From JACMLD01 sp039915085 (GTDB lineage: Bacteria > Bacteroidota > Bacteroidia > Chitinophagales > Chitinophagaceae): a DNA stretch of 49,837 bases. This document shows, one piece after another, positions 17,481 through 25,534 of the stretch. Made by a program: the position numbers and the translations under genes. A model generated the notes under the pieces. The model made no database searches. It saw only the letters and a program-made list of their open reading frames with translations, and had not been told where the DNA came from. The stretch is from contig JBDSOC010000049.1 of the NCBI GenBank assembly GCA_039915085.1, forward strand, positions 1 to 49,837, read 5' to 3'. Positions within the stretch are counted from its first letter, which is position 1, and the number at the start of each line of letters is the position of its first letter.

Positions 17481-18155
17481 TTAAAAAGTACTGCCGTCTC
17501 TCACCCTTATCTTCTTTTTGCCTGCATTTTTCTTTTCAAAATCCAGCACTTCTTTCGGTTTGGCTTTTGCTTTAACTGCAGCGCTGCTGTCTGTTACCGT
17601 TTTTTTTGTTTTCCCTCCTAAAGGGTCGTCACTATTCTCTAATTTGCCCAGTGTCCAAAATTCAGTTTTAGTAATAAAACCAGCAGTGGGATCATAATAT
17701 TTCCAGGTACCGTGCTTTAAAGAAGATCCTTCATTTTTTACAATTACACGGGTATAATGATCCGGCCTTGTTACATCTTCCACATCAATGGTATCATATA
17801 CTTTATCAGGATTGAATGCCCGCCAGTTTTCCTCTTTTAACAATTCGCCATTCATATCAAAATACTTACTGGGACCATCTTTAAAACCCCAGTGATAATT
17901 TTCTTCAGCAAACCGATCGCCTATCAGCGTAAATTTTCTCCAGATGCCCTCTCTCCGGTCATCAAAAAAAGCGCCTTCTTCTTCAAAGCCGGGTTCGCCT
18001 CTTACTCCATCATGATGTATCACCCATTTACCCTGCTTTTTTCCGTTTTTATCCATCCCATTTAAAGTATCTCCGCGCACACCAATCGTGAAATCTTTTA
18101 ATTGCCCATGGGCAGTTACGCAGAAAAGACAGCTAATAAATAATAACAAACGCAT
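17481..18155 (-). CDS. Secreted MORN-variant repeat protein, function unknown
   Basis: 224 residues with a signal peptide (MRLLLFISCLFCVTAHGQ). The middle contains MORN-like units: DKNGKKQGKWVIHHDG, EEEGAFFDDRREGIWRKFT, GFKDGPSKYFDMNGELLKEENW and SSLKHGTWKYYDPTAGFITKTEFW. These short hydrophobic-Gly repeats form beta-hairpin stacks and are common in exported Bacteroidota proteins, but the role is unknown. The C-terminus is Lys-rich (KKTVTDSSAAVKAKAKPKEVLDFEKKNAGKKK). It is convergent with lacI across a 63-bp spacer and monocistronic. Confidence 0.75.
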   Translation of the reverse strand: MRLLLFISCLFCVTAHGQLKDFTIGVRGDTLNGMDKNGKKQGKWVIHHDGVRGEPGFEEEGAFFDDRREGIWRKFTLIGDRFAEENYHWGFKDGPSKYFDMNGELLKEENWRAFNPDKVYDTIDVEDVTRPDHYTRVIVKNEGSSLKHGTWKYYDPTAGFITKTEFWTLGKLENSDDPLGGKTKKTVTDSSAAVKAKAKPKEVLDFEKKNAGKKKIRVRDGSTF

Positions 18156-18537
18156 ATATAAAATTTTAATATTATTTCACTATTCATACCGGTAGTTATA
18201 AGTAAAACGCTTTTCCGGTTTTTTCATTGCGGTACCAAATTGACTGATTTAACATTGTTAGTCACTGCTTTACAAAATTACAGCGCCAAACGCAGTTTAT
18301 TGCCAGGCCAGTTGTAATACACTGTTAAGGTTGAGCCGGGGAAATGATAAATTATGCCGCGGCGGGCATTTCAAACAAGAATTTCCGGATAAGCCAGGTA
18401 AAATATTTTTAACTCTTAATAATATTTTAATTCACCCCTAAAAATCTGTTACTCACCTATTTTAAGTAAACGCTGCAACCCTTAACGCCTGCTTAACCAG
18501 ACTTATACAGAAATTGCACCTGACTCATTTTACGCTT
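18156..18537. other. Divergent intergenic region, no gene seen
   Basis: 382 bp between the MORN-like gene (-) and the LytTR gene (+). It is AT-rich toward 18410-18435 and must hold the promoters of both genes, but I do not see an exact TAnnTTTG element, a strong hairpin or a repeat. Confidence 0.4.
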
Positions 18538-19230
18538 ATGACTTTAAAATGCTTACTACTTAAAGATACCGCAGAAAGTAACCTCGAGTTAACTGGTTTC
18601 ATAGAAAAAACGGGTTCACTCACTTTAGAGGCCACTACTTCTACCATTAAAGAGACTGTACAATTAATAGATACCGCTATCCCTGATATTATTTTTCTTA
18701 ACGCAAGGCAATACTCGCAGATAAAAGATGATCTGCCGCAAAAAGATAAATCACCGGTTTTTATTTGTACTACATTAGAAGAAGATAATTCAGGCTACAC
18801 TAATCTTGCTGTAAACGGCACACCTTTATCATACACTGTTTTTCTGGATGCAGTAAACAGGGCCATCATACAAATACTTGGCTCACGTTCAGAAAATAAT
18901 CACAGAGATGAAAAATATTTTTTCATAAAATCAGAATACCGCATTCTGAAAGTAAATTATGATGATATTATTTTTTGTGAAGGGCTCAAAGATTATACAC
19001 AGGTGTATACCAGCAAAAAAAGCAAACCAATTATTACACTCCAAAACCTGAAAACATTTTCAGAGCGCCTGCCGGCCAGAAATTTTGTACGGATTCACCG
19101 GTCCTATATTGTATCGCTCAATCATATAGACAGTATCACTAAAAAAGAAGTAGAAATTGCGGAGAAAATATTGCCGATCGGTAACAGCTACCGGAATAAC
19201 CTGCTTGATATTGTGAAGATGAATTCTTAG
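18538..19230 (+). CDS. Orphan LytTR transcriptional regulator with degenerate receiver-like domain
   Basis: 230 residues from the ATG at 18538 (MTLKCLLLKDTAES). Residues about 1-112 align by pattern with the CheY-like receivers of LytTR response regulators but lack their key residues: the DDE cluster is LKDT, the phospho-acceptor Asp in IIFLD is Asn (IIFLNA, N55), and the conserved Lys before Pro is absent in GTPLSYTVFLDAV. Residues 127-226 are an intact LytTR DNA-binding domain (YFFIKSEYRILKVNYDDIIFCEGLKDYTQVYT...RNFVRIHRSYIVSLNHIDSI...LPIGNSYR). No sensor kinase gene is adjacent. It probably acts without phosphorylation. It neighbours the kelch/DUF4907/DUF4270 module, though no link is shown. 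Confidence 0.85.
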   Translation: MTLKCLLLKDTAESNLELTGFIEKTGSLTLEATTSTIKETVQLIDTAIPDIIFLNARQYSQIKDDLPQKDKSPVFICTTLEEDNSGYTNLAVNGTPLSYTVFLDAVNRAIIQILGSRSENNHRDEKYFFIKSEYRILKVNYDDIIFCEGLKDYTQVYTSKKSKPIITLQNLKTFSERLPARNFVRIHRSYIVSLNHIDSITKKEVEIAEKILPIGNSYRNNLLDIVKMNS

Positions 19231-19279
19231 GTTAGGCGAACAAGGGGAAAATAGATAAAGAGGATAGAAACAAACCTGC

Positions 19280-19618
19280 TCAATAATGTATTCCGGAAGC
19301 GTTTATCTCCTGCAAGGTAACAGCGGGTTTGTGTCCGCTCTTTATTTTTTCTACTACTTTATTTCCAATTAAAAGCGCTTCGGACTCACTGTTAAATTTC
19401 TTAAATGAAGAAATGGCCGGAATGCAATCCTGGTGAATAAATATTTTTTTATCAACCAGCACTTCGTATCCCCATCCGTCAGCCATTTTTACGGAATGTA
19501 AATCAACAGGCAGCAAGTCGTTTGCTGCCTGTTGATTTTTTTTTGTAAATAGTATTACATAACCAGCTACCAGCATAGCAGCTGAAACCAGCCATACCAA
19601 TAAATTTTTCTTAGTCAT
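19280..19618 (-). CDS. DUF4907 domain protein
   Basis: 112 residues from the ATG at 19618 (MTKKNLLVWLVSAAML), chosen because it overlaps the upstream kelch gene's stop in an ATGACTAA arrangement typical of translational coupling. An N-terminal helix (residues about 5-24) is a membrane anchor or uncleaved signal. The rest matches DUF4907: GWGYEVLVDKKIFIHQDCIPAISSFKKFNSESEALLIGNKVVEKIKSG...TLQEINASGI. The function is unknown; the family is confined to Bacteroidota and commonly follows a kelch gene, as here. Confidence 0.8.
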   Translation of the reverse strand: MTKKNLLVWLVSAAMLVAGYVILFTKKNQQAANDLLPVDLHSVKMADGWGYEVLVDKKIFIHQDCIPAISSFKKFNSESEALLIGNKVVEKIKSGHKPAVTLQEINASGIHY

Positions 19619-20618
19619 TAACGTCATATACGGCATTTGGAAGAAATTCCCTGAAATCATCGAAGCGGTACGTACTGTTTCTGCCGGTACCAAGAAAACC
19701 CCTGTTCTTTACTGAAAAACCAACAGCACCGGTTCTTTCCAATCCTTCCCAGTCAGTTTTTTTAACCCATATATCAGTAGCAAAATCATATTCCCATACT
19801 GTTTTTATTATGCTGCCACTTTCACCTGCACACACATACGCTTTATCACCCATAACAAAAGAAGCCGCATTATTGCGGACAATCGCATAACTATCGTCAA
19901 AGGTTTCCGTACTTACATTTGAAATGAAATTTTTCTCTGTCCATTTATCAGCAGCAGGGTCGTACACCCAAAAATCATTTACAGTAAGGCCATTATTGAT
20001 GCCGGTTACAACATACCCCAGGTTTTTATATACAAAAGCAACAGCACCGGAACGTTTAGAACCACCTAAACTTACTTTTTGTGTCCATGAATCTGCAGCG
20101 GGATCGTATTGCCAGAAATCTTTTAAATCATTACCATCATTACCGGTGGTAACATATCCTTTATCACTTATACCAAAACCAACTGCATCAATCCTGGCAG
20201 TTCCGCCAAAATCAGATTTTTTTGTCCATACATTTTGAGCCGGGTTATATTCCCAGGTATCCTTTAGCTTAACAAGCCCGTTAAAACCGGTTGTAATATA
20301 TCCTTTTGCAGTAGTGCTGAAAGCAACGGCAGAGCTCCTGGCATCCCCCGGAAAAACCGCCCTTTGTAACCAGTAGTTATTAACCACATCATATTTCCAT
20401 ACATCATTCAGGCGAACACTTCCATCATAGCCGGTAGCAATATAAGCGGTATCACCTATCACAAAAGAAACGGCCTCACTTCTTGCCACTCCGTCAAAAT
20501 CGGACCGGCGTATCCAGTTACCAATAGTGTCTGTGGTAGAAGATGTTGATTTGGTACATGAATAAAATAAAAACAAAGAACTTCCAATAAGCAGAAAGAA
20601 AGAAAATACACGCTTCAT
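19611..20618 (-). CDS. Kelch-repeat beta-propeller lipoprotein
   Basis: 335 residues. The signal ends in the lipobox LFYSC (C21). It is followed by about six kelch-type blades of roughly 48 residues, each with an R-x-x-AVxFxxxxxxYxxTGxxG...ndfWxYdpaxdxWtqk pattern (for example RSEAVSFVIGDTAYIATGYDG and RSGAVAFVYKNLGYVVTGING). The closed propeller would sit on the cell envelope and bind a protein or glycan partner. It overlaps the DUF4907 gene by 8 bp and is divergent from the DUF4270/barrel pair, suggesting one functional module. Confidence 0.88.
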   Translation of the reverse strand: MKRVFSFFLLIGSSLFLFYSCTKSTSSTTDTIGNWIRRSDFDGVARSEAVSFVIGDTAYIATGYDGSVRLNDVWKYDVVNNYWLQRAVFPGDARSSAVAFSTTAKGYITTGFNGLVKLKDTWEYNPAQNVWTKKSDFGGTARIDAVGFGISDKGYVTTGNDGNDLKDFWQYDPAADSWTQKVSLGGSKRSGAVAFVYKNLGYVVTGINNGLTVNDFWVYDPAADKWTEKNFISNVSTETFDDSYAIVRNNAASFVMGDKAYVCAGESGSIIKTVWEYDFATDIWVKKTDWEGLERTGAVGFSVKNRGFLGTGRNSTYRFDDFREFLPNAVYDVND

Positions 20619-20899
20619 AGATTATTTTTTTGTTTGGCGGTAAAATATTTGCGGTGAAACTAATGGATAAGCTATATCAGCAATCGTTAAAATGGAAATT
20701 CAATGGTAAAAACCTGATGAACAGCAATAGAAAATATACCAATGTATTTTTATCCCTAAAACAGTCCTTTTTTACAGTAAAAACCTGTAAAATCATTCGT
20801 AGATAAAATAGCCTTGTTTACCGGGTTATATGTTGTGCTGGTACATACTAACAAAACCGTAACACCTTATTAGCGAACATTGCTCAAATTTTTTGTGCG

Positions 20900-22234
20900 A
20901 TGCGGAATATCCCTGGTATCTTAAAAATGATTCCTCTTACCATTATTTCTTTTTCTCTTTTACTCACTGTTGGCTGCCAGAAAACAGCCATACAGTACGG
21001 GCAGCAATATGTTGATAACGGCATAACCAATATTATTTTTGTCGATTCCATCAAACCTGTTGTGTCTGCTATTTACAAGGATTCTGTAATTACATCGCAA
21101 AGTGGCAGTGTGCTTGCAGGGAGTTACTCAGATATTTATTTTGGAAAAACAAGTGCTGCTTCTTACCTGCAACTGGCGCCGCCTTCACTTACAGATCTGC
21201 TGGATAATGCCCAATATGACTCGCTGGTACTTTTAATGAAATGCACCGGATCTTATTATGGTGATACAACGCTGCCGGTAACCATTTCCGTTAACCAGCT
21301 CAGCCAGGAAATAAAATTCGCTGAGAACCAATCGTATTTTTATAATATTAACAGCTGGCCGGCAAACGCCACGCCCTTGGGAAGCAGAACTTTGCTACTG
21401 CGTCCCTTAACCGGCGACAGTGCCAACATAAGACTCAGTGATGCAAAAGGCATCGAGTTGTACAATATGATTAAAACAAAAGCGGATATACTTAAAGACA
21501 ATTTATTATTTACAGATTATTTCAAAGGCCTGCAGATTTCTTCAACAAGCAATAACAATATTTACGGACTGAAAGACAGTGTGGTAATGCGTCTTTACTA
21601 TCACCAGACAGAGATTACAAGGGATAAAAAATTTTTTGATTTTACCTTTTTTAACAAGCCCCTGCAGTTTAATCATATAACTACCGACAGAAGCGGTACA
21701 CCACTTGCTGCACTGAACACACAAAACAACGAACTTGTTTCTTCTGCTTCAGGTAATGTTGGTTACCTGCAGTCTGCTGCAGGCATATACCTCAAGATTA
21801 GCTTTCCCACTATACGTGGCCTGCTGGAACGTTCTGATTTTATTAAAATAATAAGAGCGGATCTTATTGTAAAACCAATACTGAACAGTTTTAATGGCTT
21901 CTACCCGCTTCCTCCTGTATTATTTGGCGCACAAACGGATGGTGCCAATGAACCAGGCGCTTCCATTACGTCTGCAAGCAGTGGTGCGGCATCCACTGAA
22001 ACAGGCAACCTCTCAATTGATGGGGTGTATGGTACCAATACAAACTATACATATGATGTTACCGGTTACCTGCAACAGGAAATTACCAATGCGGCAATTA
22101 ATAAAGATGGCTTGTTGCTTATACCACCAACGGACACACGCTTTTCTTCATTTAACAGGCTTGTAATAGGCGATGCGCAGAATACAAAAAATAAATTACA
22201 ACTGAATGTCTATTATATTTCAGTGATTAAATAA
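20900..22234 (+). CDS. DUF4270 family lipoprotein
   Basis: 444 residues. A signal peptide ends in LTVGC (lipobox). The pattern matches DUF4270: an early VDSIKPVVSAIYKDSVITSQSGSVLAGSYSDIYFGKTSAASYLQL, a middle RLYYHQTEI...FDFTFFNKPLQFNHITTDRSGTPL, and a C-terminal YDVTGYLQQEI...LLLIPPTDTRFSSFNRLVIGDAQNTKNKLQLNVYY. The repeated beta-sandwich character suggests a surface or periplasmic carbohydrate-interacting protein, but the function is unknown. It is followed after 8 bp by an outer-membrane barrel gene and faces the kelch/DUF4907 operon. A TTTTTTG lies 4 nt before its ATG. Confidence 0.85.
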   Translation: MRNIPGILKMIPLTIISFSLLLTVGCQKTAIQYGQQYVDNGITNIIFVDSIKPVVSAIYKDSVITSQSGSVLAGSYSDIYFGKTSAASYLQLAPPSLTDLLDNAQYDSLVLLMKCTGSYYGDTTLPVTISVNQLSQEIKFAENQSYFYNINSWPANATPLGSRTLLLRPLTGDSANIRLSDAKGIELYNMIKTKADILKDNLLFTDYFKGLQISSTSNNNIYGLKDSVVMRLYYHQTEITRDKKFFDFTFFNKPLQFNHITTDRSGTPLAALNTQNNELVSSASGNVGYLQSAAGIYLKISFPTIRGLLERSDFIKIIRADLIVKPILNSFNGFYPLPPVLFGAQTDGANEPGASITSASSGAASTETGNLSIDGVYGTNTNYTYDVTGYLQQEITNAAINKDGLLLIPPTDTRFSSFNRLVIGDAQNTKNKLQLNVYYISVIK

Positions 22235-22242
22235 AGTTATCA

Positions 22243-23511
22243 ATGAAATTCCCATCCATACTTGCATTATTGCTGTTACTGTCTTATTGCAGTCTTTACA
22301 GCCAGAACACCAATTCGCCTTATTCTATACTCGGCATAGGGGATATTGAGAACAACCTGTTCAACCGCACAGGCGGAATGGCCAATACCGGCCTGGCATA
22401 TAGAAATGATAAGTATATTATTAATAATAATCCCGCATCTTATTCAGCCCTTCAGCAACAGTTTTTTGTTTTTGAAATATCCGGCAGGGGACAGTTTGTT
22501 AATTATAAAGGCAGCCCATTGGAAGGAAGTTCGGCAAGCGGTAAAGACTTTGCGATAAAACGTTTATCAGTTGCCACCAAAATAAATAAATGGTGGGGAT
22601 CAAGTGCCGGTTTAATGCCATATAGTACTGCCAATTATGAATTCAATTCTTCAAAAACTATACAAGGTACCAATAGCACTGTTCCGGTAAGCTATGATGG
22701 AAGTGGTGGCGTTAACCAGGTTTACTGGGGCAATTCTTTTCAGCCATTCAAACATTTTTCAATAGGTGTGAATGCCTCTTATCTTTTTGGTTCGCTTACA
22801 CAAACTGAAAGCCTGGTTACGGATGGTTTGGCAACTACGCTTACTACTACACGACAGACATTTTTAAAAAATTTTAATTTTACTTACGGCGCGCAGTATT
22901 ATTTGCCCATCAGCAAAAAATGGGATGTGAGCGTAGGAGGCGTTTACCAGCCTGCACACAAACTGGCAGCAGATGCCAGTGTAATTGTTACGGACAATGC
23001 TACCCAAATTTCCAGCACATCTGATGATGTAAAAAATGCAGATTTTAAATTGCCCAATTCATCGGGCATTGGTTTTAGTATTACAAAAGATAAAAAATAC
23101 ACGTTATCCGGCGACTATAAATATGCAGCATGGACCTCCACCAATTATTCTGGTAGCAATTATTCTTTAAAAAACAGCAGCAGGGCCTCTCTTGGCTTTG
23201 AGGTATCAAATAAGCTCAAAGGGTACAATTCACAATTTGAAAAGAATTTTCTGCAGGCAGGCGTTTACTATGGCAAGTCGTACCTGAACATAAACGGGCA
23301 ACAATTAAATGAGATGGGCCTTACACTTGGGTATGGACTTTTCAGGGTAAAAAACCAGCTTGGTCTGAGTTCATTGGGTGTGAGCCTGGGCCTTGATGTT
23401 GGTCAACGTGGTACAACACAGGCTGGACTGATAAAAGAAAACTATGTAAATTTTACAATTACAGTTTCTTACCGTGATTTCTGGCGGACAAAAGGCGCTA
23501 AATATTTTTGA
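22243..23511 (+). CDS. Outer-membrane beta-barrel protein (FadL/PorV-like)
   Basis: 422 residues with a signal peptide (about 1-20, ending LYSQ). The mature N-terminus NTNSPYSILGIGDIENNLFNRTGGMANTGLAYRNDKYIINNNPASYSAL is the 'asparagine-proline-ala' opening seen in PorV/FadL-like Bacteroidota barrels. Alternating hydrophobic strands follow, ending in an aromatic-rich terminus (YVNFTITVSYRDFWRTKGAKYF). It is translationally close to DUF4270 (8 bp) and followed by a hairpin terminator. It may export, import or anchor the module's lipoproteins. Confidence 0.8.
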   Translation: MKFPSILALLLLLSYCSLYSQNTNSPYSILGIGDIENNLFNRTGGMANTGLAYRNDKYIINNNPASYSALQQQFFVFEISGRGQFVNYKGSPLEGSSASGKDFAIKRLSVATKINKWWGSSAGLMPYSTANYEFNSSKTIQGTNSTVPVSYDGSGGVNQVYWGNSFQPFKHFSIGVNASYLFGSLTQTESLVTDGLATTLTTTRQTFLKNFNFTYGAQYYLPISKKWDVSVGGVYQPAHKLAADASVIVTDNATQISSTSDDVKNADFKLPNSSGIGFSITKDKKYTLSGDYKYAAWTSTNYSGSNYSLKNSSRASLGFEVSNKLKGYNSQFEKNFLQAGVYYGKSYLNINGQQLNEMGLTLGYGLFRVKNQLGLSSLGVSLGLDVGQRGTTQAGLIKENYVNFTITVSYRDFWRTKGAKYF

Positions 23512-23586
23512 TACGATATTAAAGATTGTTTGAGTCACAGTTTAGTAAGACACCGCATGTCTTTATTTGATTCAAATCAGGGAAAC

Positions 23587-23621
23587 GGGGAAAATATTCT
23601 TATTTTCCCCCTTATTTTTTA
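23587..23621 (+). terminator. Intrinsic terminator after the DUF4270/barrel operon
   Basis: A perfect 10-bp stem, GGGGAAAATA (23587-23596) and TATTTTCCCC (23601-23610), with a 4-nt loop, followed by a T-rich tail. Confidence 0.75.
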
Positions 23622-23696
23622 TGCTTATACCCCGCCGCAACAGCATCATTGCGCATGCATTCTTCCCCTATCTTTACAACCTAACGCTTTTTTGAG

Positions 23697-24326
23697 ATGA
23701 AGAATATTATAACTATTTTATTACTGACAATATGCTGTCAAACGGCTTTTACACAAAAGCTTACCACTGCCCAGATAAAAACAAATCTTGAAAATGCACC
23801 TAACCCGATTGCATACGCCAGGGATGTGCTTAAAAAGCAATATAAAATTGATACGGTGATCGTTTTAAATACCACACATTTCTCTGGCATCCGTGATAGC
23901 CTGGCTTACAATGGAAAAATTAAAAAAGTGTATGGCCCGTATGATAAAAAATTCCTTGTGCAGGTACTGGCAAAATTGCCCAATACCTTTAACCGCATCA
24001 GCCAGGTGTTTATAGACACTTCAATTTTTACAAGGCGCATTGCAGATTCACTGGCCAACAGCATTGTAGATCGTGTTAAAAGCGGTGCTGCCAGTTTTGA
24101 AGACATGGCGCAAACCTATAGCATGGGTGGAGAAGGTGTTACCAAAGGTGATTTAGGATGGATTGCCCGCGGTGCCATAATACCCGAAATAGATAAGGAA
24201 GTTGCCAAAAGAAAAAAAGGCGATGTATTTAAAGTATGGACCAAAGCAGGCGTACATGTTATCAAAAAGACGTCTGATTCCAAACAGGATACTGGATTTG
24301 TATTGATGTTAAGGGTGATATTATAA
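23697..24326 (+). CDS. Secreted parvulin-type peptidyl-prolyl isomerase
   Basis: 209 residues with a signal peptide (about 1-19, ending AFTQ). Residues about 100-195 form a parvulin (rotamase) domain: SQVFIDTSIFTRRIADSLANSIVDRVKSGAASFEDMAQTYSMGGEGVTKGDLGWIARGAIIPEIDKEVAKRKKGDVFKVWTKAGVHVIKKTSDS, including the M/L-x-Y-S and GGDLGW-type loops. It assists folding of periplasmic or outer-membrane proteins. The preceding 80 residues are unassigned. A small lipoprotein gene follows 50 bp later. Confidence 0.88.
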   Translation: MKNIITILLLTICCQTAFTQKLTTAQIKTNLENAPNPIAYARDVLKKQYKIDTVIVLNTTHFSGIRDSLAYNGKIKKVYGPYDKKFLVQVLAKLPNTFNRISQVFIDTSIFTRRIADSLANSIVDRVKSGAASFEDMAQTYSMGGEGVTKGDLGWIARGAIIPEIDKEVAKRKKGDVFKVWTKAGVHVIKKTSDSKQDTGFVLMLRVIL

Positions 24327-24376
24327 TTAAATGAATCAACTCCCTTCAACAACTTTATGAAATAAAAAAATTACCA

Positions 24377-24616
24377 TTGATACGCAGAAATATCCTGGTC
24401 ATTCTATTAATAATTGTTTCATTGTGTTGCTGCAATGTGCGTGAGGTAGCAGATAACGTAAAAGAAGCCAAAGATGCAAGAAGTAAAAGCGATAGCTTGC
24501 TAAGAGAATTTAAGAAAGTTGACCAGGGAATGGATAGTGCCATGAGATCATTAAAAGAAAGACATGATTCGGCATATGAAATACCGGATAGTAGTGTAAC
24601 AGGTGCAATAAAATAA
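24377..24616 (+). CDS. Small putative lipoprotein with coiled coil
   Basis: 79 residues from a TTG start at 24377. A hydrophobic stretch RRNILVILLIIVSLCCC provides a lipobox-like end (several Cys, lipidation at one of them). The remainder, VREVADNVKEAKDARSKSDSLLREFKKVDQGMDSAMRSLKERHD, is charged and heptad-like, so probably a short coiled coil. It recalls Lpp-like or YtxH-type small envelope lipoproteins, but I cannot assign a family. It is convergent with aroQ over a 10-bp AT-rich gap. Confidence 0.6.
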   Translation: MIRRNILVILLIIVSLCCCNVREVADNVKEAKDARSKSDSLLREFKKVDQGMDSAMRSLKERHDSAYEIPDSSVTGAIK

Positions 24617-24626
24617 ATGCATTTTA

Positions 24627-25043
24627 TTATTTCAGGAAATACTGCACGGCCAGTTCATAGCCCTTCAATCCCAATCCAAAAATGCTTCCCGCCGCTTTGG
24701 ATGATACATGAGAGAGCTTGCGGAAATCTTCACGGGCATGTACATTGGAAATATGTACTTCTACCAACGGCGCTTTAATGGCCGCTATGGCATCGCCAAT
24801 GGCTACCGAAGTGTGTGTATAACCACCAGGGTTAAGAATAATTCCATCTGCATCAAAACCGGCTCTTTGTATTTCATTGATCAGCTCCCCTTCCACATTG
24901 CTCTGGTAGTAAGAAAATTCCACTTTAGGATATTTGCTTTTTAGTTCTTCCAAAAAAGTTTCAAATGACTGGTTGCCATAAATACCGGGTTCTCTCTTAC
25001 CAAGTAAATTAAGGTTGGGGCCGTTGATGATTGCAATTTTCAT
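24627..25043 (-). CDS. aroQ: 3-dehydroquinate dehydratase, type II
   Basis: 138 residues from the ATG at 25043 (MKIAIINGPNLNLLGKREPGIYG); a longer in-frame start at 25130 adds a sequence unlike the family. Type II enzymes dehydrate 3-dehydroquinate in the shikimate pathway. All hallmarks are visible: GPNLNLLGKREP and the catalytic Tyr in GIYG, the NPGGYTHTSVAIGDAI stretch with the catalytic His, and EVHISNVHAREDFRKLSHVS. Length fits the 140-150 norm. It lies downstream of carA across the tandem repeat region. Confidence 0.95.
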   Translation of the reverse strand: MKIAIINGPNLNLLGKREPGIYGNQSFETFLEELKSKYPKVEFSYYQSNVEGELINEIQRAGFDADGIILNPGGYTHTSVAIGDAIAAIKAPLVEVHISNVHAREDFRKLSHVSSKAAGSIFGLGLKGYELAVQYFLK

Positions 25044-25165
25044 GTACTGGTTATATAACAACGAATATACTTGAAAATAAAGTTGCCGCGGATGCGTGAA
25101 TTTACCACAGGAGTAAGAAAGGTTTTTCACAAAGGCACACTGGGTAAAACTTCCTTGCAGTCCCT

Positions 25166-25534
25166 GGCCGGCGTCCTCACCGACCGGAATCAGGTCAACA
25201 AAAAAAACCGCAAAATTCTCAGGATAATCTGCGAATCTGCGGCATAGAAATCCGTCTTATGATTAATTTTTATGCTTCTTTTTCTCCCCGGCCGGTGTCC
25301 TCACCGACCGGAATCAGGTTCAACAAAAAAGCCGCAAAATTCTCAGGATAATCTGCGAATCTGCGGCAATAGAAATCCGGCTTATGATTAATTTTTATGC
25401 TTCTTTTTCTCCCCGGTTGGTGTCCCCACCGACCGGAATCAGGTTCAACAAAAAAGCCGCAAATTCTCAGAATAATCTGCGAATCTGCGGCAATAGAAAT
25501 CCGGTTTTATAATTAATTTTTATGTTTCTTTATC
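25166..25534. repeat. Three tandem 124-125 bp repeats overlapping the 3' end of carA
   Basis: Units begin at 25166, 25290 and 25415 and differ at only a few positions. Each contains an imperfect palindrome (CCGGCCGGTG..CACCGACCGG in unit 2), an AACAAAAAA run, and a second inverted repeat around TCTGCGAATCTGCGGC. The last 34 bp of unit 3 contain the end of carA, ending in codons for KKHKN and stop; units 1 and 2 carry the analogous AAAGAAGCATAAAAATTAAT on the minus strand. The array looks like local duplication of the carA tail and its downstream hairpins. Confidence 0.85.

Noticed and set aside
24601..24640. Terminator between the small lipoprotein and aroQ
   Set aside because: AATAAAAT/ATTTTATT is a palindrome but purely A-T, so the stem is too weak to call with confidence.
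25166..25534. CRISPR array
   Set aside because: Three direct units of 124 bp are contiguous with no unique spacers between short repeats, and no cas gene is near.
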